Shown piece after piece: positions 52,777 through 64,000 of a DNA stretch of 64,000 nt. This DNA comes from Uloborus plumipes (lineage: Eukaryota; Arthropoda; Arachnida; Araneae; Uloboridae). Every line of letters begins with the position of its first letter. Position 1 is the first letter of the stretch. The stretch is from NCBI GenBank assembly GCA_038373865.1, contig JAXGGA010004665.1:1-64000 (forward strand), given 5' to 3'. The position numbers and the translations under genes were made by a program. The notes below the pieces were generated by a model. It saw nothing but the letters and a program-made list of their open reading frames with translations, made no database searches and was not told the origin of the DNA.

Positions 52777-55700
52777 TTTAGTATGAGCATAATCATTTAC
52801 TAGCGATGAACAATTGAACATCTTATTTCAGACGATGTAGTTTTATCTTTCAATAGAAGAGTCCATTCTCTAATCTGAACTTAAATTGCATCAGTTACCA
52901 AGGCGAAAAAAATTCTTTTCTCCTCTGATTAACAATAAAACTCAAATATAGAAATCCATGTGAGTTTGTTTGAATCAATAAAAAAGTCCAACCCCTCTAG
53001 GCAATGACACCCTGTCTTCCCGTTTAGTTTATTGACTATAGGCACGTCAACATCCAACACGTCAAAACCCTTTTGAAACTTTCTTTTACAAGTTATTTGT
53101 TACTTGGCTACAGATTATTTGTTACCTGAATTCATTGTTTACGTGGCTCTCAGATTCTATTTTGATAGCTAAGCTTGTTTAAAAAAGAATCAGCATCTCT
53201 ACGGAGAGGGAAAAGTTGTCTAGACACCAAGAATAGTAAAAATAGCGTTTCCATCAGTCTAGTTAGAAAGTTCAGTGCTCCGTTTTCCCCATATAACAAT
53301 GCACAAAACTAAACTTTATTTAAATGTCGGATAAACATTTCATCTTCTTATAACGAGCCATTTTTCAAAGATCTTTGCATAAAAGTGCCTTTTGAAAAAC
53401 ATACAATGTTTAGATGTCGTGCTTAAGGTTTACTAAATCTTTCTTATTTTCGAAATCCATCCGTATCGGTTTTTTTTTTGCTGTTGTTTTAGTTTATCTA
53501 CATGTAACGTTTATCTTTCGGTATTTTCGTGTTAACTTGCACTCAGAGTGATTTTTCACAGTACTTTTTTTTTATGATAAAAATATTTTGAACGCACTGA
53601 AAGCTTTTTTTTTTGGAAAGAGTTTTCGTACCCTTTTAGGTTCTGGCACTAGTTCCGATTGTTCGATTGTAAAATAAAAAACTGCGGAAGAAGTTTTTTT
53701 TCATTCGAAAAGAAGCGTACGACAATTTTAAAACTGACTGTACACACGCGAAATTAGAAACTGAAAAATTCTTATCAACTGGCATTAAAATATAATAGAA
53801 ACACAAGATTTCTATAATTTATTACTTTCTTAACATTTTAACATTTTCTATACTTTATTATTTCTCGAGATTTCAATACTTTCTATGAAATTGAGGTTTT
53901 TTAATACAATGTACGGCGATACATTTCAATAATTTTAAGTCAGCGTTTAAGATCCTATATCATCCAGGGCCTAGTTACCTAAAAGTCTCAGGAAGCTTCA
54001 ACTTCCCTTCAGAATTTTCAAAGGGCCCGAAATTGTCTTAAAATCCTAATTTTTGTTTTGAAATACGTTTTGAAAAATATTTCAAACATTACAGCTGGTT
54101 TAATAAAAGTTGGAAAAAATTTAAATTGTGAGAATATATTAATGAATACACACTTTTGAGGTCCACATAAAATGCTCTAACAAGCTACAATGTGGGATTT
54201 GACCCAACTGTGGTACAATGTATTTTTATTGCAAATTTCGGTCAGGATAAATAAAAAACAACTAACCACCCACATTTGCAGCAATTGCAGTTAAACAATA
54301 TGATACTGCAGGACAAAAGGTGGAGGGCCCTGAAATAAGATTAAGCTTCTCCTAATATTAATGGTTAATCGGACCATGAAACCATCGATGTATAATTGTA
54401 GTGGGTAGCCCTATGAGGGTAAATCGTGAGACACATGACAGATGGACTTTTTTCAGCAAATCTGCGAGTTTATGTACGTTGGTCTTGGTTTAAACTATTC
54501 AATAATTTTGTGGAACTCGGGCCATCAACATCAACAAAGGCTTTTGAAAATAGTGATGAATTGCGTTCACATCGTCTTCATGTTTACTCCTTGTTATGTG
54601 ATTTTGTATTTCAATGAAAATTTTAGTTCCTATTTATGACTGGATAGAATAAATTTAGCTGCTTATTTTACATGTTAATGATTCATTTTAAAGTGTTTTT
54701 ACAAAATATTTTCTTGGGATGTTTTATGTTATTTAGCCACCTGGATTTTATTTAACGGGTTTTTTTCCATTTAAATATAAGTTTTAGTCTTCTTTCTCAG
54801 ATAGCTTTGTTTGAAAGTCCATTAGAAAGGCAAAGTAATGTACATCATCAAATTACCTTTCATGTAATATTGGTCAAGTCTAACATTAGAAAAAATGGTA
54901 ATAATAATCAATAAATAATCGCCTAAATTAACAATGTGACTTACCTATTTTGAAAGAAATTAATTGTCAGAACGGTCAGAACTTTGATACAAATAAGGGA
55001 GGGGGGGCTGTTACACAGAGTTGCCTTAAAATTCTACATGATTATTTTGTAAATGCCTTGCACAACGTTGTATTCAAATTCAATCTTAGTTGCACATCTT
55101 TTGCATTTATTACAATCAAAATAAAAGGCTAAACTACTTATTTATTTATATTTTTTGTTTGAGATTTCTAAAAAGCAATAGAGCTCTTAACCAGCAGTTA
55201 ACACAAATAAAAGAGATACATTTCAATAACTTTAAGTCTGTGTTTAAGATCCCAAACAATAATTTAAAAATAATTGGATAGTACAGTCAGCAGAGCTCAT
55301 ATTTTACAACTTACTTCTCTCAGATAAAAAGTAGGATGTGGTTATTATAAGTTTCCCACCAGAGTGTAGTATAAGGCCAGCTACGAAGACTTTTGAGGTA
55401 ACGAAGAGTAAGTGAAAAGTGGTGCAAAATTCACAGTTGTTCAATCGCTGTGCAATTAAGTATTTGAACATATAATATAAAATACAAATACGAGCTTCTT
55501 AAAAAGTAATAAAGCTCTTAACCAGTAATACGAATAAAAAAGATAAATATTCCTTTAAAATCACTTTAGGACTTTATTTCAATGCTAGAGTTGAAGGGCG
55601 TAAGATATGTGAACAAACTGAAGGAAATTCGAATTTGACTAACGAAGTGAAAGAGAACGATTCTCGTTCAGAATTTTAAATACAACTTTCCCTCAAAGAC

Positions 55701-56136
55701 ATTCAATCGATTTCATCCTTTTCTGACCAACAGTTCGAGGAAGTAAGTTCAAAGCTGCTTGGTACAGTTGAGTCATTCTCAAAAAATGCTAAGTTACTAA
55801 GTTCAATATTTTTAAATATTTGCAATTCAAATAGGCTATAGGAGGCGCTACAGTCACTAGCTAATGGAAGCTGAAAGAGGTAAAAGGTAAAACGCAACCG
55901 ACTTACTTACGTAGGATATGATCTGTCCAATAAGACATCTGCCTAATTGTCCGTTAAAATTGAAATGTTTCACCTTTTTGGCTAATTTCTTAAATTACCG
56001 CAAAGAGGCGTACTGAAGCTCTAGAGCTGCGAATGCACATGAATATACCTGTCTTTGGCAATTTTCGATTGTTTTCAGCTAAAAACTTTTGATTCCTTAA
56101 AATCACGCAAATTTGTTCATTTGTATATGGAAAGTA
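52777..56136. other. AT-rich intergenic sequence
   Basis: The only structure seen is a diverged direct repeat: AAAAAGCAATAGAGCTCTTA, then ACCAGCAGTTAACACAAATA, at about 55170, and AAAAAGTAATAAAGCTCTTA, then ACCAGTAATACGAATAAA, at about 55500. A related CAATAATTTTAAGTCAGCGT lies at 53928. No gene was recognised. Confidence 0.5.
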
Positions 56137-58117
56137 ACTGCAGGGCAATTCCATCGTTACAGACGTAACAATCGCAGACTTTGAACACTAATAATTCTGG
56201 TTTGGGCTGATGAAAGTCTTCAATTTTTTTTCCTGTAGTGTAACTTGATGATGTTTATGCTACATTAAATTTGCGTGCAGATTGCTTAATTACAAAAAAA
56301 TACAGAAATTAAAAACTGCCTGTTACAGACGTAATTCACAAAACAGCAAAAACTCGACTATGTCATACAACTTACAATATTCCTCTGAATTATACGGAAA
56401 TTTTGAACTTTTTTTTTTTTAATACGTATTCTAGAGACTTCAAGCTTTCTAAAACCATAAAGATTGTGTGGATTTTGACTGCCGAATTTGTGAAAAAAAT
56501 TCATAAACTTGTTACGGACGAAACAAAGTGGTGTTACAGACGTAACATCTCTGATTTGAAAGTAGAAAACAGTATTTTAAAGCAGGAATAAACAAAGATT
56601 TTTGCGCTAAAACTATACAGTAGCATTAATTAACACATTATTTGAATATTTTAAGTTATACTGTAACAGTTTTAGAAAATTTGGGTAAGTCTGGGGGAGT
56701 TGAGAGCATATGCCGATATGTCAATATGTAACAATGAATTAATGCATCTTAAGACAATTATTTCCAAGAAAGATTGACACAGGAAAAGTTTAGAAGGGCC
56801 TTCACACAAATTTATTTATTTGTATTCTTAAAATTAATGCATAATGGGACTGATACATAAAAAAATCGGAAAAAGTAAATTCCTCCCTGGAATCAGTGAT
56901 TGGTCTTAGGAGAACTTAAAAATTTGAAAATGTTGGATGATATAGCAGAATACTAGTACCAAACTAAAATTTAACCTTCTTGGTGACAGTTGGTCAATTT
57001 TGATAATTTTTTTTTGAATGAAAAAATGTGTCCTTTTTCGTCCGACGTTCTCGAAATTCGAACGGCATTTTCGTATTCTGTTCGAAAACAATGCATTTCG
57101 CGGGCTTTTGGCAAATTCGCGATGTTAGCCCACCGTTCTTCCAATTTTGGCGTCAGCTTTAAAACATTTTCCTGGGGCATATAAATAATTTTAACTTTTT
57201 CTGCAATGGAGTTTGCACACTGAAAAAAGGAAAGAGCGTCGTTGACCAATGCTGTTCTAGATCTTACTCTCTGCCACACCTGGTGCCTGACCATACCCCC
57301 AACTCCATCCACAGCTCCCTTTCCATGTAACGTAGCAAAAAAATGCCAGTTGAGGTATAAATTATAATCAGTTATACCATATGTGTATTTTATTAATCTT
57401 AAGAAATAAATTTCAATTACATGCCGACATAATTAAAAATTTCAAAATCAGAATACCAGAAACTTTAGTACTCGTACCATATTATGCTATATACATGTAT
57501 TGCTCATCCTGTGCTTTTTACCTATTTAATTGGAAATACTTTTGCTACGGACGTAACATAGAGCCATTTGTTATGTCCGAAATGTTACGTCTGTAACAGC
57601 ATTAATTTAAAAACTAAATCAGTTGCAATATTTTTAACTATGGTGGGCAATTACTCTAAGAATTTGCCAAAAGGACCATTAAGGGTTTTTTTTAATTTTG
57701 ATTTTTTAGGACGTAATGACAACTTTTGCTTCTTTTTTGTTACAGACGTAACATCAAACTTCTTTTTTTCAAACTTCAATTACACCATTTAGATCAATTC
57801 AAAAGAAATTAATGAATGCATATTATTATAGTACCGTCTTAGTAGTTAAAATTGTGCTACAAGTAGTTATTTTTGTTTTTATTTTTCGATGAGAAATATG
57901 CATTTGAAAATGTGTTCTTTTTTCTGATTTTTACAAGTTCGTGAATATCGTACTTCCAACTAAGAAAACAAGTATTATTCCAACTTTCACCAAAAAACCA
58001 ATGCAGGATTCTTAAAATATACATCTTAAGCTTTAAAATGATGTATAACATAGCAACATAACTTCAATATGAATTTTTGACCAATTGGTTTCACTTTTCA
58101 TGGAATGGCCCTGCAGT
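56137..58117. mobile_element. DNA transposon with ACTGCAGGGC ends, 1981 bp
   Basis: The ends are ACTGCAGGGCAATTCCAT and, inverted, ACTGCAGGGCCATTCCAT, flanked by TA (56135-56136, 58118-58119). The motif GTTACAGACGTAAC, or its inverse, appears about six times inside. A minus-strand coding remnant lies at 56971-57345. The superfamily is not assigned. Confidence 0.75.
56971..57345 (-). pseudogene. Unassigned transposon-borne protein remnant
   Basis: The minus strand reads LNWHFFATLHGKGAVDGVGG, MVRHQVWQRVRSRTALVNDA, LSFFQCANSIAEKV, then loses similarity to anything I know. The HFF.T.HGKG..DG.GG..K core is one I associate with uncharacterised, repeat-borne proteins of arthropods and cnidarians; I cannot name the domain. 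It sits in the middle of the 56137-58117 element, which suggests it was part of that element's protein. It is short, without a supported start. Confidence 0.55.
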
Positions 58118-58613
58118 TAATTTGTTGCAAATTGAAAGCAGGAGCGCCACGATGGGAGGTCACGGGAGGTCACTGTAACCTCCCAATAATTTCCTTATTC
58201 GGTACATTTTGCTGACGATTCAGCAATTTGAAGACAACATTGCAATATTGAGATTATTCGTTCTTTTTAGTTTTTCGAATTGTTTTTTAAAAGATGAATA
58301 ATGTATTTTCTCACTAAATGTTATACATGTACCACATGTGTACATGCTTGTATTTTATCATTCGGTAAAATTGGAACTTCATTCGCAAATTGATAATTTC
58401 TCCCCTCCCAAAAATTTCAGTTCGAGGTGCCCCTGATTGAAAAGGATAATATCTAATCAGTTACTACTCAATATTTACATTACATTACATACATTTTCAA
58501 TCATATTCATACATAGCAGTTTATACTTGTTTCTAAATATCCAATAATTTTTAAATGATTTTGAATATTCAATGAAATATGTCTACTCTGTTACTAAACT
58601 AGAGGTTCTTTAA

Positions 58614-60560
58614 GAGCAAGAATCTGAGAAACTGTCACGCCTAGCATTATGAGGTGATTCATGATCTCTCAGATTTTTTCCAAAAAATTACCAAATGTTT
58701 ATTATCTTATTGAAAGACCAAATCCAGAACGTTTTGCTCTAAATTTGAGTTGTTTAGTTTTTATGGATCCCTAAAGGTGAAGGTGCGGCATCTAAAATTA
58801 AGCAAATTTTCAAGACATGGAAGTTGCTGTGAGCCAAAACTCTTACCAGGAACTGTTAAACTCCAATTTTCTTTTTAGCCTACTTTCCCGTTAAAAATAA
58901 AAGCAAGACGAAAAAAGTATTAAAAGTGGCTTAATGCATCTAAAAAATATCGCCAAGTCCAAAAAATATCGCCAAGTTAAAAAAAATATCGCCAAGTCCA
59001 AAAAATATCGCCAAGTTAAAAAAAATATCGCCAAGTCCAAAAAATATCGCCAAGTTAAAAAAAATATCGCCAAGTCCATAAAATATCGCCAAGTTAAAAA
59101 AAATATCGCCAAGTCCGAAAAATAATGCCAAGTTAAAAAAATAAAAAGGTGAAATGAATATCGAAAAATTAAAAATTTGAAAGTAGGGTATTGAGATGGG
59201 GAATTTGTGCGTCGATCGGTCTGTCTGTCTGTCCCCCCTAATAACTTTTGAATGAACATTCCGATTTGGACAAACTTTTTTTTGTTGGAAAGATCTCGGC
59301 GAGTACAGCTCATTCCCATATTTGATTTTTCGATTTGAACAATTTTTGGTTCAACTTTGAGCCGTTCAAATAACCGGTCCCGCGATACTAACTTTTTAAT
59401 GAACAGTCCGATTTGAACAAACTTTTTTTTGTTGGAAAGAACTTTTCAAGGATACTTCATTCCCGTATTTACATTTCCGATTTGAACAATTTTTCGTTCA
59501 ACATTGAACCGCTCAAGCAAGCTGTCACCCCTAATAACTTTTGAGTAAACAGTCCGAAAAAAAATGACTGACTGTGCAGACAATTTTTTGTTTATTTATT
59601 CATTTGTTTTATTGAATTTATTATTATTATTATTATTATTATTTTTGGCAGACGATTTTTTTTTGTAACAAAAATGTTTCATTCACGAGGGCATTTTATT
59701 CTTTATTTATATTTAACAACTGGCAACGGATTAAAAGTGAAATTCGAGACATTTTATCAACGGACGAGTTTTTTTTTTCTTTTTTTTTTTCTTTTTTTGA
59801 TAAATGTGTTTTGATGTACTTTGTACTTTAAATTTTTTTTTTTGAAAACAATTGAGGAATTTTTCTACGGAAGAACTGTAACAGTTACATTCTTTAAAAG
59901 GTGCGACAGAACTTTATTTATTCATTTATTTACTTTTTATATGTCTATTTCATCTGATGAGAGGGGTATATTTTGCTTTTAGAAATCAGCTTCAAGTGCT
60001 AAAAAGGTATGTTTGACATAATTTTTAGTCTTAGATAATCAAGAGAATAATGATCAGATGCTAGAATGCCGATGTCGATGTACGGGAAAGTAGGCTCGTT
60101 TAGTTCTTGACAGAACTTCTTGTTGTATATGGAATAAAGAAGGTTGAAACTTTACAAAATGAATGTTAAATTTGTGGTAAGTTGCTGCCGTAAGGTCAAT
60201 GAAGGCCCTCAAAATAAGGCATTTTTAAGGTTTTTTGCGTTTTTGGGGTCCAAAAACAGCTTGTACATTTCAGTTGGCACGGCAAAAGTAGTGTCGTTTG
60301 AAAGACCAGTGTCAGCACTTTAAAATAATGTATAAATAACCGAGGAAAGTTCAACGTGAGTTTTAGTTGCGTAAGGCCGAAATATGAAAAATGTCATATT
60401 TTACCGATATTCAAACGGTCACAACTTCTTCTGCCAACAACATATTGAAATATTTTTTTTGCCAATGTCATACTCTATTCTTTGTCTTAACAGAACAGTT
60501 GAGTCCCTTGAGGCGAAATGTGAAAATTTTTTTTGCAAAAAATGGATTTTTTTGTCATCA
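58614..60560. mobile_element. TTAA palindrome copy 2, broken
   Basis: The segment 58614-58878 matches the right arm end of 35629-37000 (GAGCAAGAATCTGAGAAAC, with TTAA at 58610-58613). At TTTTCTTTTT (about 58878) it breaks off and resumes at TGTATATGGAATAAAGAAGG (about 60124), running on to about 60560. The gap is filled by the left arm of the foldback element 59190-62158 and the 39-bp minisatellite. The second arm is absent. Confidence 0.75.
58947..59135. repeat. 39-bp minisatellite built on ATATCGCCAAG
   Basis: Two alternating units, ATATCGCCAAGTCCAAAAA and ATATCGCCAAGTTAAAAAAA, are repeated about five times. The frames give KNIAKSKKYRQV-type low-complexity ORFs on both strands, which are not genes. 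The CGCCAAG core is the same word that crowds family D. Confidence 0.9.
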
Positions 60561-62158
60561 TTTAGCTTGTACCTGTGAAAAGAAAAAAAAATCATAAAAT
60601 GCCTTGTAAGTGGTAAAGGAAGTACAACAAGAAGTTCTGTCAAGAACTAAACGAGCCTACTTTCCCGTACATCGACATCGGCATTGTAGCATCTGATCAA
60701 TATTCTCTTGATTATCTGAAACTAAAAATTATGTCAAACATATCTTTATAGCACTTAAAGCTGATTTCTGAAAGCAAAATATACCCCTCTCATCAGATAA
60801 AATAGACACGTAAAAAGTAAATAAACGAGTCAATAAAGTTTTGTCGCACCTTTTAAAGAATGTAACTGTTATAGTTCGTCCGTAGAAAAATTCCACAATC
60901 GTTTTCAAAAGAAAAAAAATAAATAAATAAAATAAAAGTACAAAGAACTTCAAAACACATTTTATCAAAGAAAGAAAAAAAAACTTGTTCGTTAATAAAA
61001 TGTCTTGAATTTCATTTTTAATCCGTTGCCAGTTGTTAAATATAAATAAGGAATAAAATGCTCTCGTGAATGAAAAATTTTTGTTAACAAAAAAAAATCG
61101 TCTGATAAAAAAAAATAATAATAATAAATTAAACAAACAAATAAATAAATAAACAAAAAATCGTCTGCCCAGTCAGTCTTTTTTTCTGAGCCTGCATTTC
61201 CGCCATGTTTGCGGAGTCGGAGTCGGAATCAGAGTCCTCACAGAAGATTATTCAGAAAAGTACTTTACAATACATTATTTATCAAAACCATTTTCTTACA
61301 AAGTTACTTTGAAGGAAATCCGCCTTGAAGTTCAGAATCAACATTCAATTTAAATTTCTCCGTATACGCTCATGTTAAAAATTTTTCTGAACGGTTCATC
61401 ATTGAACGAAAAATGGTTCAAATTGAAAAGTGAAATATAGGAATGAGCCTCTCCGAGATCTTTCGAACAAAAAAAAGTTTATTCAATTCGGACGGTTCAC
61501 TTAAAAGTTATTATGTGGGGAAAGGTTGTTTGAACGGTTCAATGTTGAACAAAAAAAATGTTCAAATTGAAAATTTAAATACGGTAATGAAGCATCCTTG
61601 TCGAGACCTTTTGAACAAAAAAAAGTTTGTTTAAATCGGACTGTTCATTCAAAAGTTATTAGGTGTGAAAGCTTGTTTGAACGGTTCAATGTTGAACGAA
61701 AAATTGTTCAAATCGGAAATTTAAAAACGGAGATGAAGTATCCTTTCCGAGATCTTTCGAACAAAAAAAAGTTTGTTTAAATCGGACGGTTCACTCAAAA
61801 GTTATTAGGGGTGAGAGCTTGTTTGAACGGTTCAATGTTGAACGAAAAATTGTTCAAATCGAAAATGTAGGAAATAGGGAATGAAGTACCCTTGAAAAGA
61901 TCTTTCGAACAAAAAAAAGTTTGTTCAAATCGGACTGTTAACTAAAAAGTTAATATCGCGGGCCAGGTTGTTTGAACGGTTTAAAATTGCACCAAAAATT
62001 GTTCAAATCGAAAAATCAAATATGGGAATGAGCTGTACTCGCCGAGATCTTTCCAACAAAAAAAAGTTTGTCCAAATCGAAATGTTCATTCAAAAGTTAT
62101 TAGGGGGGGGGGGGACAGACAGACCGACCGACAGACACACAAATTCTCCATCTCAATA
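59190..62158. mobile_element. Large foldback element with tandem-repeat arms
   Basis: The left arm (59190-60123) and right arm (about 60625-62158) are inverted copies of each other. Both include CATCTCAATA, a TCTGTCTGTC tract, 146-149-bp tandem units and a unique segment ending GTACGGGAAAGTAGGCTC and GTTTAGTTCTTGACAGAACT. The left arm has about two tandem units and the right arm five. The loop (60124-60624) is a piece of the TTAA palindrome family. Arms of tandem units are the layout of Drosophila FB elements; homology to FB is not claimed. Confidence 0.8.
61464..62090. repeat. 147-bp tandem repeat in the right foldback arm
   Basis: GAACAAAAAAAAGTTT recurs at about 61465, 61613, 61759, 61907 and 62054. 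Each unit also has GAACGGTTCAATGTTGAACG, AAAAATTGTTCAAAT and TTCAAAAGTTATTAGG. The inverted units in the left arm begin at about 59259 and 59408. Confidence 0.88.
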
Positions 62159-62772
62159 TAGTCCAGGCTAGAAGACCATATACCTAAAATTTTTACATAT
62201 ATGACATTTTTTGATGGTTTCTATATGAATTTGACCTGCTGATTCCGAATCCGTTGAGTGCCAGACGCTAAACCTTGAGCATTTTTGTCAAAATGGCGAA
62301 ATCCAATATGGCTGCTATAAAAGGTATAAAGCAAATTAATGGAAACGTAAGTCCAATGAAACATATTTTACACTTAAAAATGATTGTACTCTTTAGTCAA
62401 AATACAATTCTATTAAAAATAAATATTTATGAAAAGTATACGAATAAAAATTTTACCAAATAATAAAATTCAAGATGTCAGCCTGAAAAGATGTAAGGTT
62501 ACATTTTCAAGTATTAATCAACTTTTAAACCGTAATGGACCTGAAAATGGAATGTTTCAACAAAGATAAATGTATAAAATGATATACCGGGATCATAAAA
62601 GATGTGATTTAGCCTAACAATAACACTAAAAATATTTAGAAACATTCCAAATTTAAGTTTCGGGATTTTGCCGGTTTAAACCAATTTCCTTGAAGAAACA
62701 AGTTTCTTTCACGAAAGAGCTGCCTATATTGATACAAGTTGCATGAACGCGGATTTCTCACTGTTGTGAAAG

Positions 62773-64000
62773 GTATTTTTAGCTATCAGTTGGAAGGTAT
62801 ACCAATGTGTTTGTTTAGTGTTTCGCCTTCAGCTCGATTACGGATTGTCCAAATTAACTTCACCCAAATAAGGGTAAATGTAGAGGACTCAGGTAAAATT
62901 GGCAATTCACAGTGGCATATATATCAGAAAACGTGGCCTCGAAGATTCCACTAAACATTAAGAAGGTTAAAAAAATGGTTACGTTCATCGCAAAGGACTA
63001 AAATCTGTGATTCACATCATACACCGGACACAATTATGGAATATGCTTTAAATTATTCATCAAGGGAAAGTCTCCTTACAGAAATTATTTAGTCATGAAC
63101 TGGCTTCTCATCCTACTGCTTTATTTGATGATGATTGAAATAAGAGAGGTCTAAATATATATGCACTAAAGTCAACACTTAAAGCAGTTTTCAGGGTAGG
63201 CGATAAGAGTCGTCCAGAAATTATCATTCTTGGTGAAAGTGCAACATTGTGGGCAGTATCTTGAAACGCAACGCCAGCTGCGTGAGTGATTGTATTGATG
63301 GTGTAGAAAACCTTATTAAGCATGACATACAAACCAATCTAGCGGTTCACAATCTGCTTGAGAGACACCATAAATTTAGCACTACATCACAACGTCGAGC
63401 CACACAAGAGAAAAATGTCTATTGTGTTTTTCAACTTAATGAAAAATCACCACTTTCTAAAAGAGACATCGTACTGAAAGTTTTACCAAATAAGCCGCAA
63501 ATAGTTAAGTTTGTTGTGAGCAGACTGTGTTCTATCCCCAAGCCAATGTGTAATTGTTACTGTCACCAACCTTTTTCCGATTAAATTGGTGTTGTACTTC
63601 AACAAGCTTTTGTTTCTCATGAAGAAGTTGATATGATAATGATTCACTACTTAGTTAAAGTTAGAAATCTTCCTAAAGAATTTAGAAATCTTCCAAATAA
63701 AAGTCAGTCACTTTACGGCAAGAAATTGGGAACTTTCCAAAAACCCTTCTGTTCGGCACTTTTCTGGCTTACCAGGAAGGCTCTTGGAGCAGTTTAAAAA
63801 AATTGGCCAGTGCTAAGGCAGAAATTGCAAGCAAATAGCTGAGCTGCTCATAAGTTTGCAGTTCTTGCAAAACTACAACATCGAAAGATTGCACATACCG
63901 TTATTTAGCTGAAGTCAATCTGGACAATCCGTAATCGAGCTGAAGGCGAAACACTAAACAAACACATTGGATATACCTTCCAACTGGTAGCTAAAAATAC
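62773..64000. mobile_element. Inverted-repeat element cut by the window edge
   Basis: The segment 62773-62868 (GTATTTTTAGCTATCAGTTG, then GAAGGTATACCAATGTGTTT) is matched in reverse by 63907-64000 at about 95%. The right arm runs off the window. The roughly 1 kb between the arms holds broken coding sequence. Termini and target duplications cannot be seen. Confidence 0.65.
63249..63584 (+). pseudogene. Unassigned coding remnant between the inverted arms
   Basis: An open frame of 111 codons includes CIDGVENLIKHDIQTNLAVH, then NLLERHHKFSTTSQRR and ends MCNCYCHQPFSD. Just upstream another frame reads ALKSTLKAVFRVGDKSRPEI, then IILGESATLWAV, and just downstream QAFVSHEEVDMIMIHYLVKV. The last resembles the HEEADT..I.H motif seen in uncharacterised repeat-borne proteins of arthropods. 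Several frameshifts; function unknown. Confidence 0.4.

Noticed and set aside
58934..59131. ORFs on both strands with KNIAKSKKYRQV-type repeats
   Set aside because: They are translations of the 39-bp minisatellite; open frames on both strands and no other coding signal.
58947..59135. CRISPR-like array
   Set aside because: The units are contiguous, with no unique spacers, in a eukaryotic genome; it is a minisatellite.
60729..61136. 135-codon minus-strand ORF rich in Phe/Leu
   Set aside because: Produced by A-rich tracts in the foldback arm; the equivalent left arm is not open.

Overview
This is a piece of an AT-rich animal nuclear genome. It holds two intron-containing host genes, and almost everything else is mobile DNA. 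GT-AG introns of several kb, tRNA-derived SINEs, Merlin, hAT, piggyBac-like, Tigger/mariner-like and Helitron elements, and (TA)n tracts point to an arthropod. A chelicerate such as a spider is my guess from the repeat mix; nothing here proves it.

Host genes. (1) Plus strand, 11942-29667: a complete four-exon CDS of 353 codons for a CD2BP2 / U5-52K / Lin1-type GYF-domain protein of the U5 snRNP. All three splice junctions keep frame. The Gly of the GYF motif is replaced by Lys. (2) Minus strand, 51360 down to 39539: the last six coding exons (300 residues) of a secreted, probably GPI-anchored alpha-carbonic anhydrase. All zinc ligands are present; the signal-peptide exon was not found.

Layout. 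1-1553: nothing recognised. 1554-8840: a three-deep nest of hAT elements, each with a perfect 8-bp target duplication, plus a Tigger-like and a piggyBac-like MITE. 8841-11934: mostly unassigned, one piggyBac-like MITE. 11935-29667: CD2BP2, whose introns hold a 2.4-kb element with 4-bp target duplications (family D), piggyBac-like MITEs, a LINE tail, a Merlin transposase, and a TA-microsatellite region with two 650-bp foldback MITEs, a hAT-like element carrying a Helitron that carries another hAT MITE, and a SINE. 29668-39538: diverged tandem repeats, a hAT transposase tail and a 1.37-kb TTAA-flanked palindrome. 39539-51360: the carbonic anhydrase gene, with a second D copy, MITEs, a Helitron end and a SINE in its introns. 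51361-56136: sparse. 56137-58117: a DNA transposon with an unassigned protein remnant. 58610-62158: a broken TTAA palindrome and a large foldback element with 147-bp tandem units. 62773-64000: an inverted-repeat element cut by the window edge.

No operon, CRISPR or complete viral genome is visible. The most interesting content is the reconstructable insertion history and several foldback families that I cannot assign to a named family.
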